Part shown: piece after piece, positions 20,646 through 29,674 of the stretch
How the letters are laid out: each line of letters starts with the position of its first letter
How positions within the stretch are numbered: position 1 is the first letter of the stretch
Source: Nitrospinota bacterium
GTDB lineage: Bacteria > Nitrospinota_A > UBA7883
Direction of reading: 5' to 3'
Assembly (NCBI GenBank): GCA_029881335.1
Contig: JAOUMU010000018.1
Span: forward strand, 1-36,457
DNA: 36,457 nucleotides
Position numbers and translations under genes: made by a program
Notes under the pieces: model-generated
Databases searched by the model: none
Seen by the model: the letters and a program-made list of their open reading frames with translations, nothing else
Told to the model about the DNA's origin: nothing

Positions 20646-21320
20646 ATGAGACCTCATACAAGTAAGAATTTCGAGGCGGAGCTAAGCCACCTGAAGGACA
20701 CAGTCCTGCGGATGGGGGGGATGGTGGAGACGGCCATAGGCAAGGCCATGAGGGCTCTGGAGTGGAGAGACGCCAAGCTGGCGCAGACCGTGATCGAGGA
20801 GGATCATATCGTCAATAAGTACGAGGTGGATATAGACGATATGTGCGTGGGGATAGTGGCGCTGCGCCAACCGGCGGCGGAGGATCTGCGGCTGATCATC
20901 ACCGGCCTGAAAATATCGACGGACCTGGAGAGAATCGGCGACCTGGCGGCGAACATCAGCGAGCGGGTGCTGGAGATAATGAACGACCCGCACAGCGGAT
21001 CGCTGAACGACCTTATGCGCATGTCCCAGATCGCCCAGGGTATGCTTCACGACAGCCTGGACGCATATGTGGGCCGCGACGCGGAGAAGGCGGAGGCTGT
21101 GTGCCGACGTGACGAGACAGTGGATGAGCTGAACCGGCAGTTGTTCAGAGCCTTATTGACGGAGATGAAAGACGCGCCTGCCGATGTCTCCAGCTATCTT
21201 AGCCTGATGAATATATCAAAGCAGATGGAGAGGATCGCTGATCATTCCACCAATATAGCGGAAATGGTCATTTATCTGGTCAAGGGTAAGGACATCCGCC
21301 ACACATCGTTCGGCAAGTAG
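20646..21320 (+). CDS. phoU: Phosphate transport system regulatory protein PhoU
   Basis: 224 aa with two PhoU repeats: LRQPAAEDLRLIITGLKISTDLERIGDLAANI and LMNISKQMERIADHSTNIAEMVIYLVKGKDIRH. Confidence 0.95.
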   Translation: MRPHTSKNFEAELSHLKDTVLRMGGMVETAIGKAMRALEWRDAKLAQTVIEEDHIVNKYEVDIDDMCVGIVALRQPAAEDLRLIITGLKISTDLERIGDLAANISERVLEIMNDPHSGSLNDLMRMSQIAQGMLHDSLDAYVGRDAEKAEAVCRRDETVDELNRQLFRALLTEMKDAPADVSSYLSLMNISKQMERIADHSTNIAEMVIYLVKGKDIRHTSFGK

Positions 21321-21345
21321 CCGCGGCGTCCGCGGACAAAATCAT

Positions 21346-22065
21346 ATGGCCAGAATCCTGGTTGCGGATGACGAAGAGGACATTCTGGAGCTGGTGCGGT
21401 ATAACCTGGCGGTGAACGGCCATGAGGTGGAAACTGCCCTGACAGGGGGCGGCGCCCTGGAAGCGGCGATGGCCAGGCCACCGGATCTTCTGATACTGGA
21501 CGTGATGCTGCCGGATCTCTTGGGCTTCGAGGTTTTGCGCCGGTTGCGCAAAAGCCGGGCAGGGGCGCATGTGCCGGTGATCATGCTCACCGCCAAAAGC
21601 TCGGAGCCGGATGTGCTGGTGGGATTCGAGCTGGGAGCCGACGATTACGTGACCAAGCCATTTAGCCCCAGGGAGCTGGTGGCCCGGGTCCGGGCGGTTT
21701 TGGCCCGCTACAAGGGAGATGCGGAAAAGGAAACAGGGCCGCTAAAGTTCGGGCGACTGGAGATTAATCGAGAGTCTTGCCAGGTGTTTGTTGATGGGGA
21801 GGAGTTGCAGCTTGCGCCCCAGGAGTACCGGCTGCTGGTGTTCATGGCGGCGCGGCCCATGAGAATGTTTACTCGAGAAAGCCTCATCGAAGGGGCATGG
21901 GGGCCGGAGCTGCATATCGATCCTCGCACGGTGGATGTCCATGTGAGAAGGCTGCGCTCCAGGATAGAGAAAGATCCTTCCGCTCCCGCGTTTCTGGAAA
22001 CGGTGCGCGGCAGTGGATATCGATTCAATCCCGAGGGAAAAAACATCGGAGGTCGGCGTCAATAA
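21346..22065 (+). CDS. phoB: Phosphate regulon response regulator (OmpR family)
   Basis: Receiver ILVADDEEDILELVRYNL...LLILDVMLPD...MLTAKSSEPDVLVGFELGADDYVTKPFSPRELVARVRAVL plus winged helix IDPRTVDVHVRRLRSRIE...VRGSGYRF. Confidence 0.94.
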   Translation: MARILVADDEEDILELVRYNLAVNGHEVETALTGGGALEAAMARPPDLLILDVMLPDLLGFEVLRRLRKSRAGAHVPVIMLTAKSSEPDVLVGFELGADDYVTKPFSPRELVARVRAVLARYKGDAEKETGPLKFGRLEINRESCQVFVDGEELQLAPQEYRLLVFMAARPMRMFTRESLIEGAWGPELHIDPRTVDVHVRRLRSRIEKDPSAPAFLETVRGSGYRFNPEGKNIGGRRQ

Positions 22066-22066
22066 C

Positions 22067-23818
22067 ATGTTTCATCGAGGCCTCTACACATACATACTCA
22101 CGGCCCTTGGCCTGTCGCTCCTGGCCCTGGTGCTGATCATAGAGATCCTGGCTGACTCTTTCCTGTGGGAGTACCAGGCCAGGGAGGCGGAAATGGATCT
22201 GGAGCGGGCCGCCAGCCAGGCTTCGGCGCAACTGATCCCATGGAGCGCTGGGAATTCCAGGCTGGTCCATGACATGGGGCGCGCCACCGATTTCAGGTTC
22301 ACCATCATAGGCAGAGACGGCGCCGTGCTGGCGGATTCCTTGCTGGACAAGGGGAAAATGAAAAATTACATCTCCCTGCCGGAGGTGACACGGGCGCTAG
22401 AGGGGCGGGGCGGAGTGGTCCGGCGCAAGAGCGCGGCCCTGGGAAAGGAGATGCTCTACCTTGCCATTCCCACTGATCCTGTGATCCGAGTGTCCAAGCC
22501 TGTTTCGGAGGTGGAGGAACTGACCGAGGGGATGAAGTTCCGGCTGCTAATCATTTCCATCCCGGCGCTTTTGATCGCCATGCTCATATCGTACCTGGTG
22601 GCCAAGCCGCTGACCCGCCGTATGAAGGTGATGGAAGGTTTTGCCTCCGCTCTGGCGGAGGGGGATTACGGTTCGGCGCTGGATAGTACAGGGGCCGGGG
22701 AGCTGGGAGGGGTGGAAAGGAGCCTGGAAACGCTTCGCAAAAAGCTCAAGGAGCTTGTATGGCGATTGTCAGAGGACAGGCAGAGGCTGGCATCCATCAT
22801 GGATGGCATACCAGACGCTGTTTTGCTGTTCGGGTGGGATGGCAGACTGATCGCGGCCAACGAGGCGGCCCAGAAGCTGCTGCGCCTGCCGGTGGGGGGG
22901 CAGGATAAGCTGAGGAGGGAAGAGGTGGTGCGTGAGCCGGAGATCCTGACGGCGCTGGACATGGTTTGCGCTTCCAGGAAACAGACGGACACGCCTTTTC
23001 GGATAAGCTGGCGTGAGCCGGAAATGGAGCTGGAGGTGATATGTCGGCCGATGGTGAACGAGATGGGGCAATGCGGCGCGCTTTTGCTGATGCGAGACAT
23101 CACAAGGCAGGTCCGCCTGGAGAGGGTGCGTAGCGACTTTATCGCCAACATGGCTCATGAGCTGCTGACACCGCTGACCGCCATCCGGGGCGCGGCGGAG
23201 ACATTGATAGACTCTCAAACGGCGCCTGAGGGCTCGCATCGCAAGTTTCTGGAGACCATCCACAGGCACTCCATAAGGCTGGGAAACATAGTGACGGATG
23301 TATCGCAGCTTTCCAGGATAGAGGGGGGCGGCACACCGGTGGTGAACATGGAGATGGACGCCAGGCGCCCCGTGGAGGATGTGATGGCGCTTTTCACTGC
23401 GGAGGCGGAGAAGGCCGGCCTTTCGCTGGGGGTGGAGGCGCCGGAGGAGCCGGTCCGGCTGGTGTCTGACGCGGAGAAGATCGAATCTATCCTGGTGAAT
23501 CTGGTCCAGAACGCTGTCCGGTACACCCCTTCGGGAGGATCGGTGATGATATGCGTCCGTGGGGGGGCCGCCGGGGCTGTGTTCGAGGTGCGCGATACCG
23601 GTGTGGGGATCCCGTTCAAGGATATCCCCCGTGTCACCGAACGCTTCTATCGGGTGGATCCTGGCCGCTCGCGGGAAAAGGGGGGCACCGGCCTGGGGCT
23701 CAGCATCGTTCGCCACCTGGTGACGTCGCTTGGGGGGAAGATGGCCATAGAAAGCCAGCTTGGCAGAGGAACCACGGTGAGGCTGGAACTGCCGTCGCTG
23801 CCATCATCGGCCCAATAA
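22067..23818 (+). CDS. phoR: Phosphate regulon sensor histidine kinase
   Basis: TM N-terminus, PAS-like region, H-box NMAHELLTPLTAIRGAAETL, N-box LVNLVQNAVRYTP, DTGVGIPFKDIPRVTERFYRVDPGRSREKGGTGLGLSIVRHL. ATG at 22067 follows the phoB stop. Confidence 0.92.
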   Translation: MFHRGLYTYILTALGLSLLALVLIIEILADSFLWEYQAREAEMDLERAASQASAQLIPWSAGNSRLVHDMGRATDFRFTIIGRDGAVLADSLLDKGKMKNYISLPEVTRALEGRGGVVRRKSAALGKEMLYLAIPTDPVIRVSKPVSEVEELTEGMKFRLLIISIPALLIAMLISYLVAKPLTRRMKVMEGFASALAEGDYGSALDSTGAGELGGVERSLETLRKKLKELVWRLSEDRQRLASIMDGIPDAVLLFGWDGRLIAANEAAQKLLRLPVGGQDKLRREEVVREPEILTALDMVCASRKQTDTPFRISWREPEMELEVICRPMVNEMGQCGALLLMRDITRQVRLERVRSDFIANMAHELLTPLTAIRGAAETLIDSQTAPEGSHRKFLETIHRHSIRLGNIVTDVSQLSRIEGGGTPVVNMEMDARRPVEDVMALFTAEAEKAGLSLGVEAPEEPVRLVSDAEKIESILVNLVQNAVRYTPSGGSVMICVRGGAAGAVFEVRDTGVGIPFKDIPRVTERFYRVDPGRSREKGGTGLGLSIVRHLVTSLGGKMAIESQLGRGTTVRLELPSLPSSAQ

Positions 23819-23875
23819 TAGCGGCGATAAAACATCGCGCCTGGCCCGGCGTGGACGCTCTGGGCCGTTGGCGCG

Positions 23876-24166
23876 TCATTTGAAGATTTTCTTTATGTCC
23901 TGGTTGACCTTGTCCAGCCCTTCATTGATCTCTTTTTTCAACTTCTCGGATTTATCGCTGCTCAGCGCTTTTCGAACCGCCTTGGGCAGAGTCAACCATT
24001 TGACCGGATTCATGTCCCTGGCGTCCACGTATGTGTCGTCGAAAGTCATTTTCTCCTTCTGGACCAGCTTTACCTTGTATCCATCGTCGTGGAGCACTAA
24101 GTGGACATTCATGACCGCTCCCAAGGTTACCACCACCGTCGTCGTAATAATCACAATATACTTCAT
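23876..24166 (-). CDS. Small exported/membrane-anchored protein of unknown function
   Basis: MKYIVIITTTVVVTLGAVMNVHLVLHDDGYKVKLVQKEKMTFDDTYVDARDMNPVKWLTLPKAVRKAL...; signal/TM N-terminus; GGGAGAGG upstream of ATG at 24166. Confidence 0.7.
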   Translation of the reverse strand: MKYIVIITTTVVVTLGAVMNVHLVLHDDGYKVKLVQKEKMTFDDTYVDARDMNPVKWLTLPKAVRKALSSDKSEKLKKEINEGLDKVNQDIKKIFK

Positions 24167-24191
24167 CAGCCTCTCCCTGGTTGACTTACCT

Positions 24192-25568
24192 TTATCCATC
24201 CAGCAACGCTTCCATGGCCCCGGCCACGTCCGCCACCTGGATTATATCAAGCCCTTCCATCTTTTGGGAGACGCCTTTTCCCCTGGGGATCACGGCCCGG
24301 GTAAAGCCCAGCTTGGCCCCTTCGGCGACCCTACGCTCCAGGTTGGACACCGCTCTTGTTTCCCCGGCCAATCCTACCTCCCCCAGCACGATTGTCAGCG
24401 GATCGATGGTCACGTCCCGGAAGCTGGAGACCACCGCGGCGCAAACCGCCAGGTCCGCCGCCGGTTCGTCTATCCTCGCGCCGCCTGCCACGTTGACGAA
24501 TACGTCTTCCCCCATCAGGTGGTATCCCCCTCTTTTTTCGATAATGGCCAGAAGAATGGCCAGGCGGTTCTGGTCGAATCCGGAGGTGGCGCGGCGTGGG
24601 GAGGCAAGGTGGCTGGAGCAGACCAAAGCCTGTATCTCCAGCAGCAGAGGTCGGGCGCCGTTGACGCAAGCGGTGACCACGGATCCTGGGGCGCCCTGAG
24701 GCCGCTCCGAAAGGAACAGCTGGGAGGGATTGTCCACCTGGACCAGCCCCTCCGGTTTCATTTCGAATACACCGATCTCGTTTGTGGAGCCGAAACGGTT
24801 TTTTACCCCTCGGACGATCCGGAAAGGTCCGCCGCGCTCCCCCTCGAAATAAAGGACCGTGTCCACCATATGCTCCAGCAGCCTGGGGCCGGCAATGGCG
24901 CCGTCCTTGGTTACATGGCCGATCAGAAACATCGGTATGGAGCTGGACTTGCATTTTGCCAGCAGCCTTCCCGCCGATTCCCGGATCTGCCCCACTGTGC
25001 CGGGGGCGGAAGGAACCTCGTCGGTGTATATGGTTTGGATAGAGTCGATCACCACCATCAAGGGATTCAACTTGTCGATGTGGGACTCGATAAGCTCCAC
25101 CTGGGTCTCCGGCAGGAGAAACAGGTTGTCGGACAGATTACCCAGCCTCAGGCCGCGCATCCTGATTTGGCCCGGGGATTCCTCGCCGGAAACATACAGA
25201 ACCGACCCCCTCTTTGCCATCAGCCCCGCCACCTGCAACAACAGGGTCGATTTCCCTATTCCCGGGTCTCCGCCGACAAGGATGAAAGATCCGGGGACGA
25301 CCCCTCCACCCAGGGTGCGATCCAATTCCGCGATACCGGTTGGGATCCTGGACGCAGAGTCCTCAATAAAGGCTTTGGTTATAGGCTCAGGCCGGTGGCT
25401 TGAATCCACGGGCGCCCATCGTCTTCTGGCGCCGGTGGAAGGTTTGGAGTTGTCCTGGATTTCCTCGGCCATGGAGTCCCACGCCTGGCATGAGGGGCAT
25501 TTGCCAAGCCAGGAGGCGGAGTTATGACCGCATTTCTGACAAATGAATATTCTGGAAACCTTGGCCAT
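24192..25568 (-). CDS. radA: DNA repair protein RadA/Sms
   Basis: FICQKCGHNSASWLGKCPSCQAWDS zinc finger, GGDPGIGKSTLLLQ Walker A, GVKNRFGSTNEIGVFEM (KNRFG), Lon-like C-terminus GGARIDEPAADLAVCAAVVSS. Confidence 0.97.
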   Translation of the reverse strand: MAKVSRIFICQKCGHNSASWLGKCPSCQAWDSMAEEIQDNSKPSTGARRRWAPVDSSHRPEPITKAFIEDSASRIPTGIAELDRTLGGGVVPGSFILVGGDPGIGKSTLLLQVAGLMAKRGSVLYVSGEESPGQIRMRGLRLGNLSDNLFLLPETQVELIESHIDKLNPLMVVIDSIQTIYTDEVPSAPGTVGQIRESAGRLLAKCKSSSIPMFLIGHVTKDGAIAGPRLLEHMVDTVLYFEGERGGPFRIVRGVKNRFGSTNEIGVFEMKPEGLVQVDNPSQLFLSERPQGAPGSVVTACVNGARPLLLEIQALVCSSHLASPRRATSGFDQNRLAILLAIIEKRGGYHLMGEDVFVNVAGGARIDEPAADLAVCAAVVSSFRDVTIDPLTIVLGEVGLAGETRAVSNLERRVAEGAKLGFTRAVIPRGKGVSQKMEGLDIIQVADVAGAMEALLDG

Positions 25569-25603
25569 GGCCCCTTTGAGAGGAAGGAAGATGGCGCCTG
25601 GAG

Positions 25604-26317
25604 CTACATGGCTCCTTTTTGCCCTTCCGGTTTAATTTTCGGCGCCACTCTGGACTCGCCAGTTTTCTGGTTAACAAGGAGCTCGGTGACTTTATCGCCC
25701 TGTTTATCCTGGGTCGGAGCGATGCTGGCGAAGACCACCTGGTAGTTATAACCAGCGACATCATTCTGATTGATGTTTGTTACGTACTCCAACTCGGCGG
25801 TTTCTCCAGGCCCCAGCCAGTCCGCCCGAATTTTCCCCTCTCTATAAGGGATTTCGATATCAGGTATCCTCTTGCGGTCGTTTGTATATAGTATTACGTC
25901 CATGCGGAGACCGGCGGCGGGGTATGGCATGTTGTTTTTGATAGTGGCGACTATCACCGCCGTTCCGCCCACGGAGGGGCTTAACTCAAAGTTAGCGACC
26001 TCCACACCGTTCTTGGTGATTTCCTTCTGTTTCTTCGCCTCGTCGGAGGGAGCCTCCTCCTCTATTGCAGGAGCGGTCCCGGCCGAAGGGTCCGCCACAG
26101 TATTTTCTTCCGAATCGGAGTATCGAATCACCTGTTGCTTTACTTCAATTCTTTCGACGTTATTGTTTTTCAAGGTGACATCGGCATTGTCGCTGAAATT
26201 TACGGCGCCACTCTTGTCCTTCCACTTGAATATCTGGCCGGAGGCTGTGTCGATAGGCAGAGCCAGGAACGCAAGAGCGGCCAAGACCGACAGGAACCGA
26301 TTGGCCGTACACTTCAT
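25604..26317 (-). CDS. Exported DUF4124-like domain protein
   Basis: Signal peptide MKCTANRFLSVLAALAFLALPIDTASG then QIFKWKDKSGAVNFSDNADV (DUF4124-type start). Strong purine RBS before ATG 26317. Confidence 0.75.
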   Translation of the reverse strand: MKCTANRFLSVLAALAFLALPIDTASGQIFKWKDKSGAVNFSDNADVTLKNNNVERIEVKQQVIRYSDSEENTVADPSAGTAPAIEEEAPSDEAKKQKEITKNGVEVANFELSPSVGGTAVIVATIKNNMPYPAAGLRMDVILYTNDRKRIPDIEIPYREGKIRADWLGPGETAELEYVTNINQNDVAGYNYQVVFASIAPTQDKQGDKVTELLVNQKTGESRVAPKIKPEGQKGAM

Positions 26318-26621
26318 AACATCTCTCTCTTTCATGTTAATTAAATTATAACATTGAAATCAGGATTACCAGTCAAGGAAAAGAAGTAAATGAGAAAAAA
26401 AAGCAATATTTTCATATGTAGCTGAATAACAACAGGATACGCATAGTGAAGTACCTGGCAAAATGTAAAGAAGTGGCCATAAGTCCTTGACACGGCACAG
26501 GGCTGTAGCATTTATTCTACATGATTGAATGTAGATGGGAGTCATCAGTCATGCAAAGATCTGTTACATATCCGAATTGATGCAACGTCAGGCTTGTCCC
26601 GCTATCAGGACCGCTCTGAAA

Positions 26622-27461
26622 TTATGGAGTGGCCGCCACCATCGAAGATCGCAATCTGGCGCCCGGGTGGGCCGGGCTTCCATCGGGATTCGTTCGCTCC
26701 AAAAACTCAAAGACCAGATTGGCCCCATCCATGGAATAGCCTGTCTTTCGAAGAGCTGTTGCCGCAAACAGGTCCGCCTGAATCTCCTCCATGCAGCATT
26801 GGGCGGAGCCTTGCAGTTGCCCATCCGCCGGGATAGTGTGTCCCAGGTAGATGTGACCCAACTCATGGTATATAATGAAGGCCATGGCGGACTCGAAGAG
26901 GTTGCCCTGCTCCACCGGGCCGGACAAGGTGGCAGGCTGGTATTGCGATAAGCCCGCGGATGGATCACTGTCTTTATGTTTACCAGCGGACTCTTCCAGG
27001 ATGGACAGCAAGCCCAGGCTTACAGAGACTTCTTGTCCGTGGGAAAATGCGAACACATCGCCGCTGCCGCACGCCATGACCACCGCATTATGGTATGGGA
27101 TTTCTTTGGCTCTCTCCCCATAGGTCCGGGTAGCGCCAAGAAACTCCACTTTCCCCCAGGATGCGACTGGGGGATAGGCGGTGTTGAAACGGTGGATGGT
27201 GTTTTCGATTATTGCTCCGTATCCTGGTGGAACTTGTCCGGGGCAATCCGGATCGACGCGAAACTCCGATTCGTTGTGGAGCGTTGGCATTGTTGCTTGC
27301 GGAGCAGACATGCTTTTGGAGGAATCCTGTCCGGCGGGAAGGGCTTTCCCCATGGCAAACCCGGCCGCAGGTTCGCCGGTTCCACCGCAGGCCGCCAGCA
27401 ACAGCGCCGCGCCAGATAACCCCAGCGCCATTCTGAGACGGCGCAAGCCTGAATTTAACAT
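26622..27461 (-). CDS. Putative lipoprotein metalloprotease (M48-like)
   Basis: Lipobox ALLLAAC-GGTG; FIIYHELGHIYLGH zinc motif and downstream EEIQADLFAATAL (ExxxD third ligand). Confidence 0.75.
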   Translation of the reverse strand: MLNSGLRRLRMALGLSGAALLLAACGGTGEPAAGFAMGKALPAGQDSSKSMSAPQATMPTLHNESEFRVDPDCPGQVPPGYGAIIENTIHRFNTAYPPVASWGKVEFLGATRTYGERAKEIPYHNAVVMACGSGDVFAFSHGQEVSVSLGLLSILEESAGKHKDSDPSAGLSQYQPATLSGPVEQGNLFESAMAFIIYHELGHIYLGHTIPADGQLQGSAQCCMEEIQADLFAATALRKTGYSMDGANLVFEFLERTNPDGSPAHPGARLRSSMVAATP

Positions 27462-27611
27462 AACTGCAGATTATATCATTCTTTTCACGGAATGTGCCTG
27501 TGCTCCATGAGTTTATGGATTTGGCGGAATCATCTGGCATGCAGGGGAAAGCGGATATGGGAGCTACGTCTTACTTTAGGGCGCCAGGGGGGCATGCCAC
27601 CGTGGTTGGGT

Positions 27612-28556
27612 TTATTCGAGGGCGCTTCGGGAGAAAAATCCTTGGGGTTTGTTAAGAGGGATTTTAGCGGCGAAATCGAGAAGGTCGGTTTGACAGAAGC
27701 CAGGATCGAACAACTCGCTCAGGTCGTGCTCCTCGTGATGATGGCTGCAAAGCTTGATTTTTCCATCCGCGGAAAGCCAGAACCTACGGCATTCATAGCA
27801 ATTCTGCTGTCTGGAGCAGGTTAAAAGCTCCACCGATGGACCTCCGCCAGCTACATTCCATGTATATTGGTTTTCCCCTTGCTCCAGGTGGCAGGTCTTG
27901 CCGATCTCATCAAGGATCCAATCGAAAAAATCCTCACCACCTGTCTTCTCTTCCGTGGCTCTTACCGGGTAACCGTTCGCAGTGGCCCACAAGGCCACCT
28001 CGACCATCTCTTTTTTCGCCAGGCCGGGCGCTCTTTGAGTTTCGATGGCAACTTTCACTCCGAAACTTGCCGCAATATGAATTCCTTCCAGCAACTCATC
28101 CAAGGCGCCAAGGCCCTGTCCGGTAGTGGTCGAAAACTGGTCAGGGTCCACGGTGGGGATGGCGACCCAAAGCCTGTCCATGCCGACCTTGGACAACGGG
28201 CCGATGAGTGTGGGTAGCAACCGGCTACCGGTCCTGACTGTGATTTCCACCTTTGGACGGATGCCAGAGAGCCCGGAAACCAGTTCCACTATGTCCGGAC
28301 GCAAGAGCGGCTCCTTCCCGGCAAGCAGGGCCTTGTTCAGCCCCAGCGCGGACATGATTTTCATAAAGGACACTATATGCTCCGACGGAAACGAGGAAAC
28401 TAATTCCGCGTCACTCCCGTCGCCGGAGGCTACCTGACCGTTCGAGGGCTCGTCGCCCGCCAGAATCTCGATCAGGTCTAGTGGCCTGTTGAACTTATCT
28501 AACAACATAGCAGTGAACCTGATTTCAATTCTGGGCCTGCTTTCGGTCTGTGTCAA
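27612..28556 (-). CDS. MoaA-like protein lacking the radical-SAM CX3CX2C motif
   Basis: GLNKALLAGKEPLLRPDIVELVSGL parallels MoaA LTGGEPLLRKD; C-terminal CYECRRFWLSADGKIKLC equals the MoaA CX2CX13C cluster motif. The N-terminal position expected to hold CxxxCxxC reads DKFNRPLDLIEI. Start codon (TTG at 28556) uncertain. Confidence 0.75.
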   Translation of the reverse strand: MTQTESRPRIEIRFTAMLLDKFNRPLDLIEILAGDEPSNGQVASGDGSDAELVSSFPSEHIVSFMKIMSALGLNKALLAGKEPLLRPDIVELVSGLSGIRPKVEITVRTGSRLLPTLIGPLSKVGMDRLWVAIPTVDPDQFSTTTGQGLGALDELLEGIHIAASFGVKVAIETQRAPGLAKKEMVEVALWATANGYPVRATEEKTGGEDFFDWILDEIGKTCHLEQGENQYTWNVAGGGPSVELLTCSRQQNCYECRRFWLSADGKIKLCSHHHEEHDLSELFDPGFCQTDLLDFAAKIPLNKPQGFFSRSALE

Positions 28557-28626
28557 TCAACTTTTTTCGGCCATATCACTGAACCGGAGCTTTGGCTGGT
28601 GGCCGGTTTGGGCTATCATCTTCAGC

Positions 28627-29673
28627 ATGACAGAAAAAGAGCTGATTACCCTGGGGATAGAGACATCATGCGATGAAACGGCGGTGGCTGTTTTGCGAGG
28701 CCCACACCAGGTTCTAAGTTCCCTGGTGGCGTCCCAGGATGATATTCACGGTGTCCATGGGGGTATCGTGCCGGAGCTTGCCTGCAGGCGGCATGTGGAG
28801 CTGATTCATCCGCTCACCCTCTCCGCACTGGAGAAGGCGAAAGTGGGCCTGGAGGATATCGGATTGGTGGCCGTGACCCGCGGGCCGGGGCTGGTGGGGG
28901 CGCTGCTGGTGGGGCTCTCATACGCCAAGGCTCTAGCCTGGGCTGCCGGGCTGCCGCTGGTGGGGGTCAACCACCTGGAGGGGCATGTCTATTCCGCCCT
29001 GGTCCATGAACCGCGGACACCACTGCCCTGTCTGGTGTTGATGGTATCCGGCGGCCATACGGAGCTTTTCATTATGGAGGCGTCATACTCTTTGACCTGG
29101 CTGGGAGGCACCCGAGACGACGCCGCGGGTGAAGCTTTCGACAAGGTGGCAAGGCTGCTGGGGCTCGGCTACCCAGGCGGCCCCATTGTCGACAAAATGG
29201 CCAGGGAGGGGAAAGCCGTGTATGACGTGCCGGTGGCGTTAAAGTCCCAGGATACGCTGGAATTTTCCTTCTCCGGGCCGAAAACCGCAGTGAAGAATAT
29301 AATTAACGGGCTGAACAAGGAAACGCCTGGCAGGCTGCCGGTGGCGGATATCTGCGCGTCTTTCCAATCCGCTGTGGCCCTGGCGCTGTATGGCAAGACC
29401 CGGCTGGCGGCTCAAAAGCATAAACCGGTGTCTATAGCCGTGGTGGGCGGAGTGGCGCGCAACTCGGCGGTGCGGGAGAAGATAGGCGCCCTGGGAAGAG
29501 AACTGGGAATACCTGTGACCATCCCCCCGCCGGATCTGTGCACGGATAACGCCGTCATGATAGCCGCTGCCGGGGCGGGGCTGTTTATCCGGGACAGGAG
29601 CAATCCCGCTTTCCGCGACTTCACCCAGATGGACGCGAAACCCTCCTGGCTCCCTGGCGTGCAGCTGAAATAA
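28627..29673 (+). CDS. tsaD: tRNA N6-adenosine threonylcarbamoyltransferase
   Basis: LGIETSCDETAVAVL, GGIVPELACRRHVELI, VNHLEGHVYSAL, LVLMVSGGHTELF, DDAAGEAFDKVARLLGLGYPGGP, GGVARNSAVREKI. ATG at 28627. Confidence 0.97.
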   Translation: MTEKELITLGIETSCDETAVAVLRGPHQVLSSLVASQDDIHGVHGGIVPELACRRHVELIHPLTLSALEKAKVGLEDIGLVAVTRGPGLVGALLVGLSYAKALAWAAGLPLVGVNHLEGHVYSALVHEPRTPLPCLVLMVSGGHTELFIMEASYSLTWLGGTRDDAAGEAFDKVARLLGLGYPGGPIVDKMAREGKAVYDVPVALKSQDTLEFSFSGPKTAVKNIINGLNKETPGRLPVADICASFQSAVALALYGKTRLAAQKHKPVSIAVVGGVARNSAVREKIGALGRELGIPVTIPPPDLCTDNAVMIAAAGAGLFIRDRSNPAFRDFTQMDAKPSWLPGVQLK

Positions 29674-29674
29674 T

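Noticed and set aside
22769-23716. 315-aa minus-strand ORF
   Set aside because: Antisense shadow of phoR; no motifs.
24166-24199. Apparent overlap of the small exported protein ORF with the end of radA
   Set aside because: The ORF-track start at 24199 has no good RBS; ATG at 24166 has GGGAGAGG upstream, removing the overlap.
23868-25403. 511-aa plus-strand ORF
   Set aside because: Mostly antisense to the well-supported radA gene; low-complexity, H/Q/G/R-rich translation typical of a shadow ORF in high-GC DNA.
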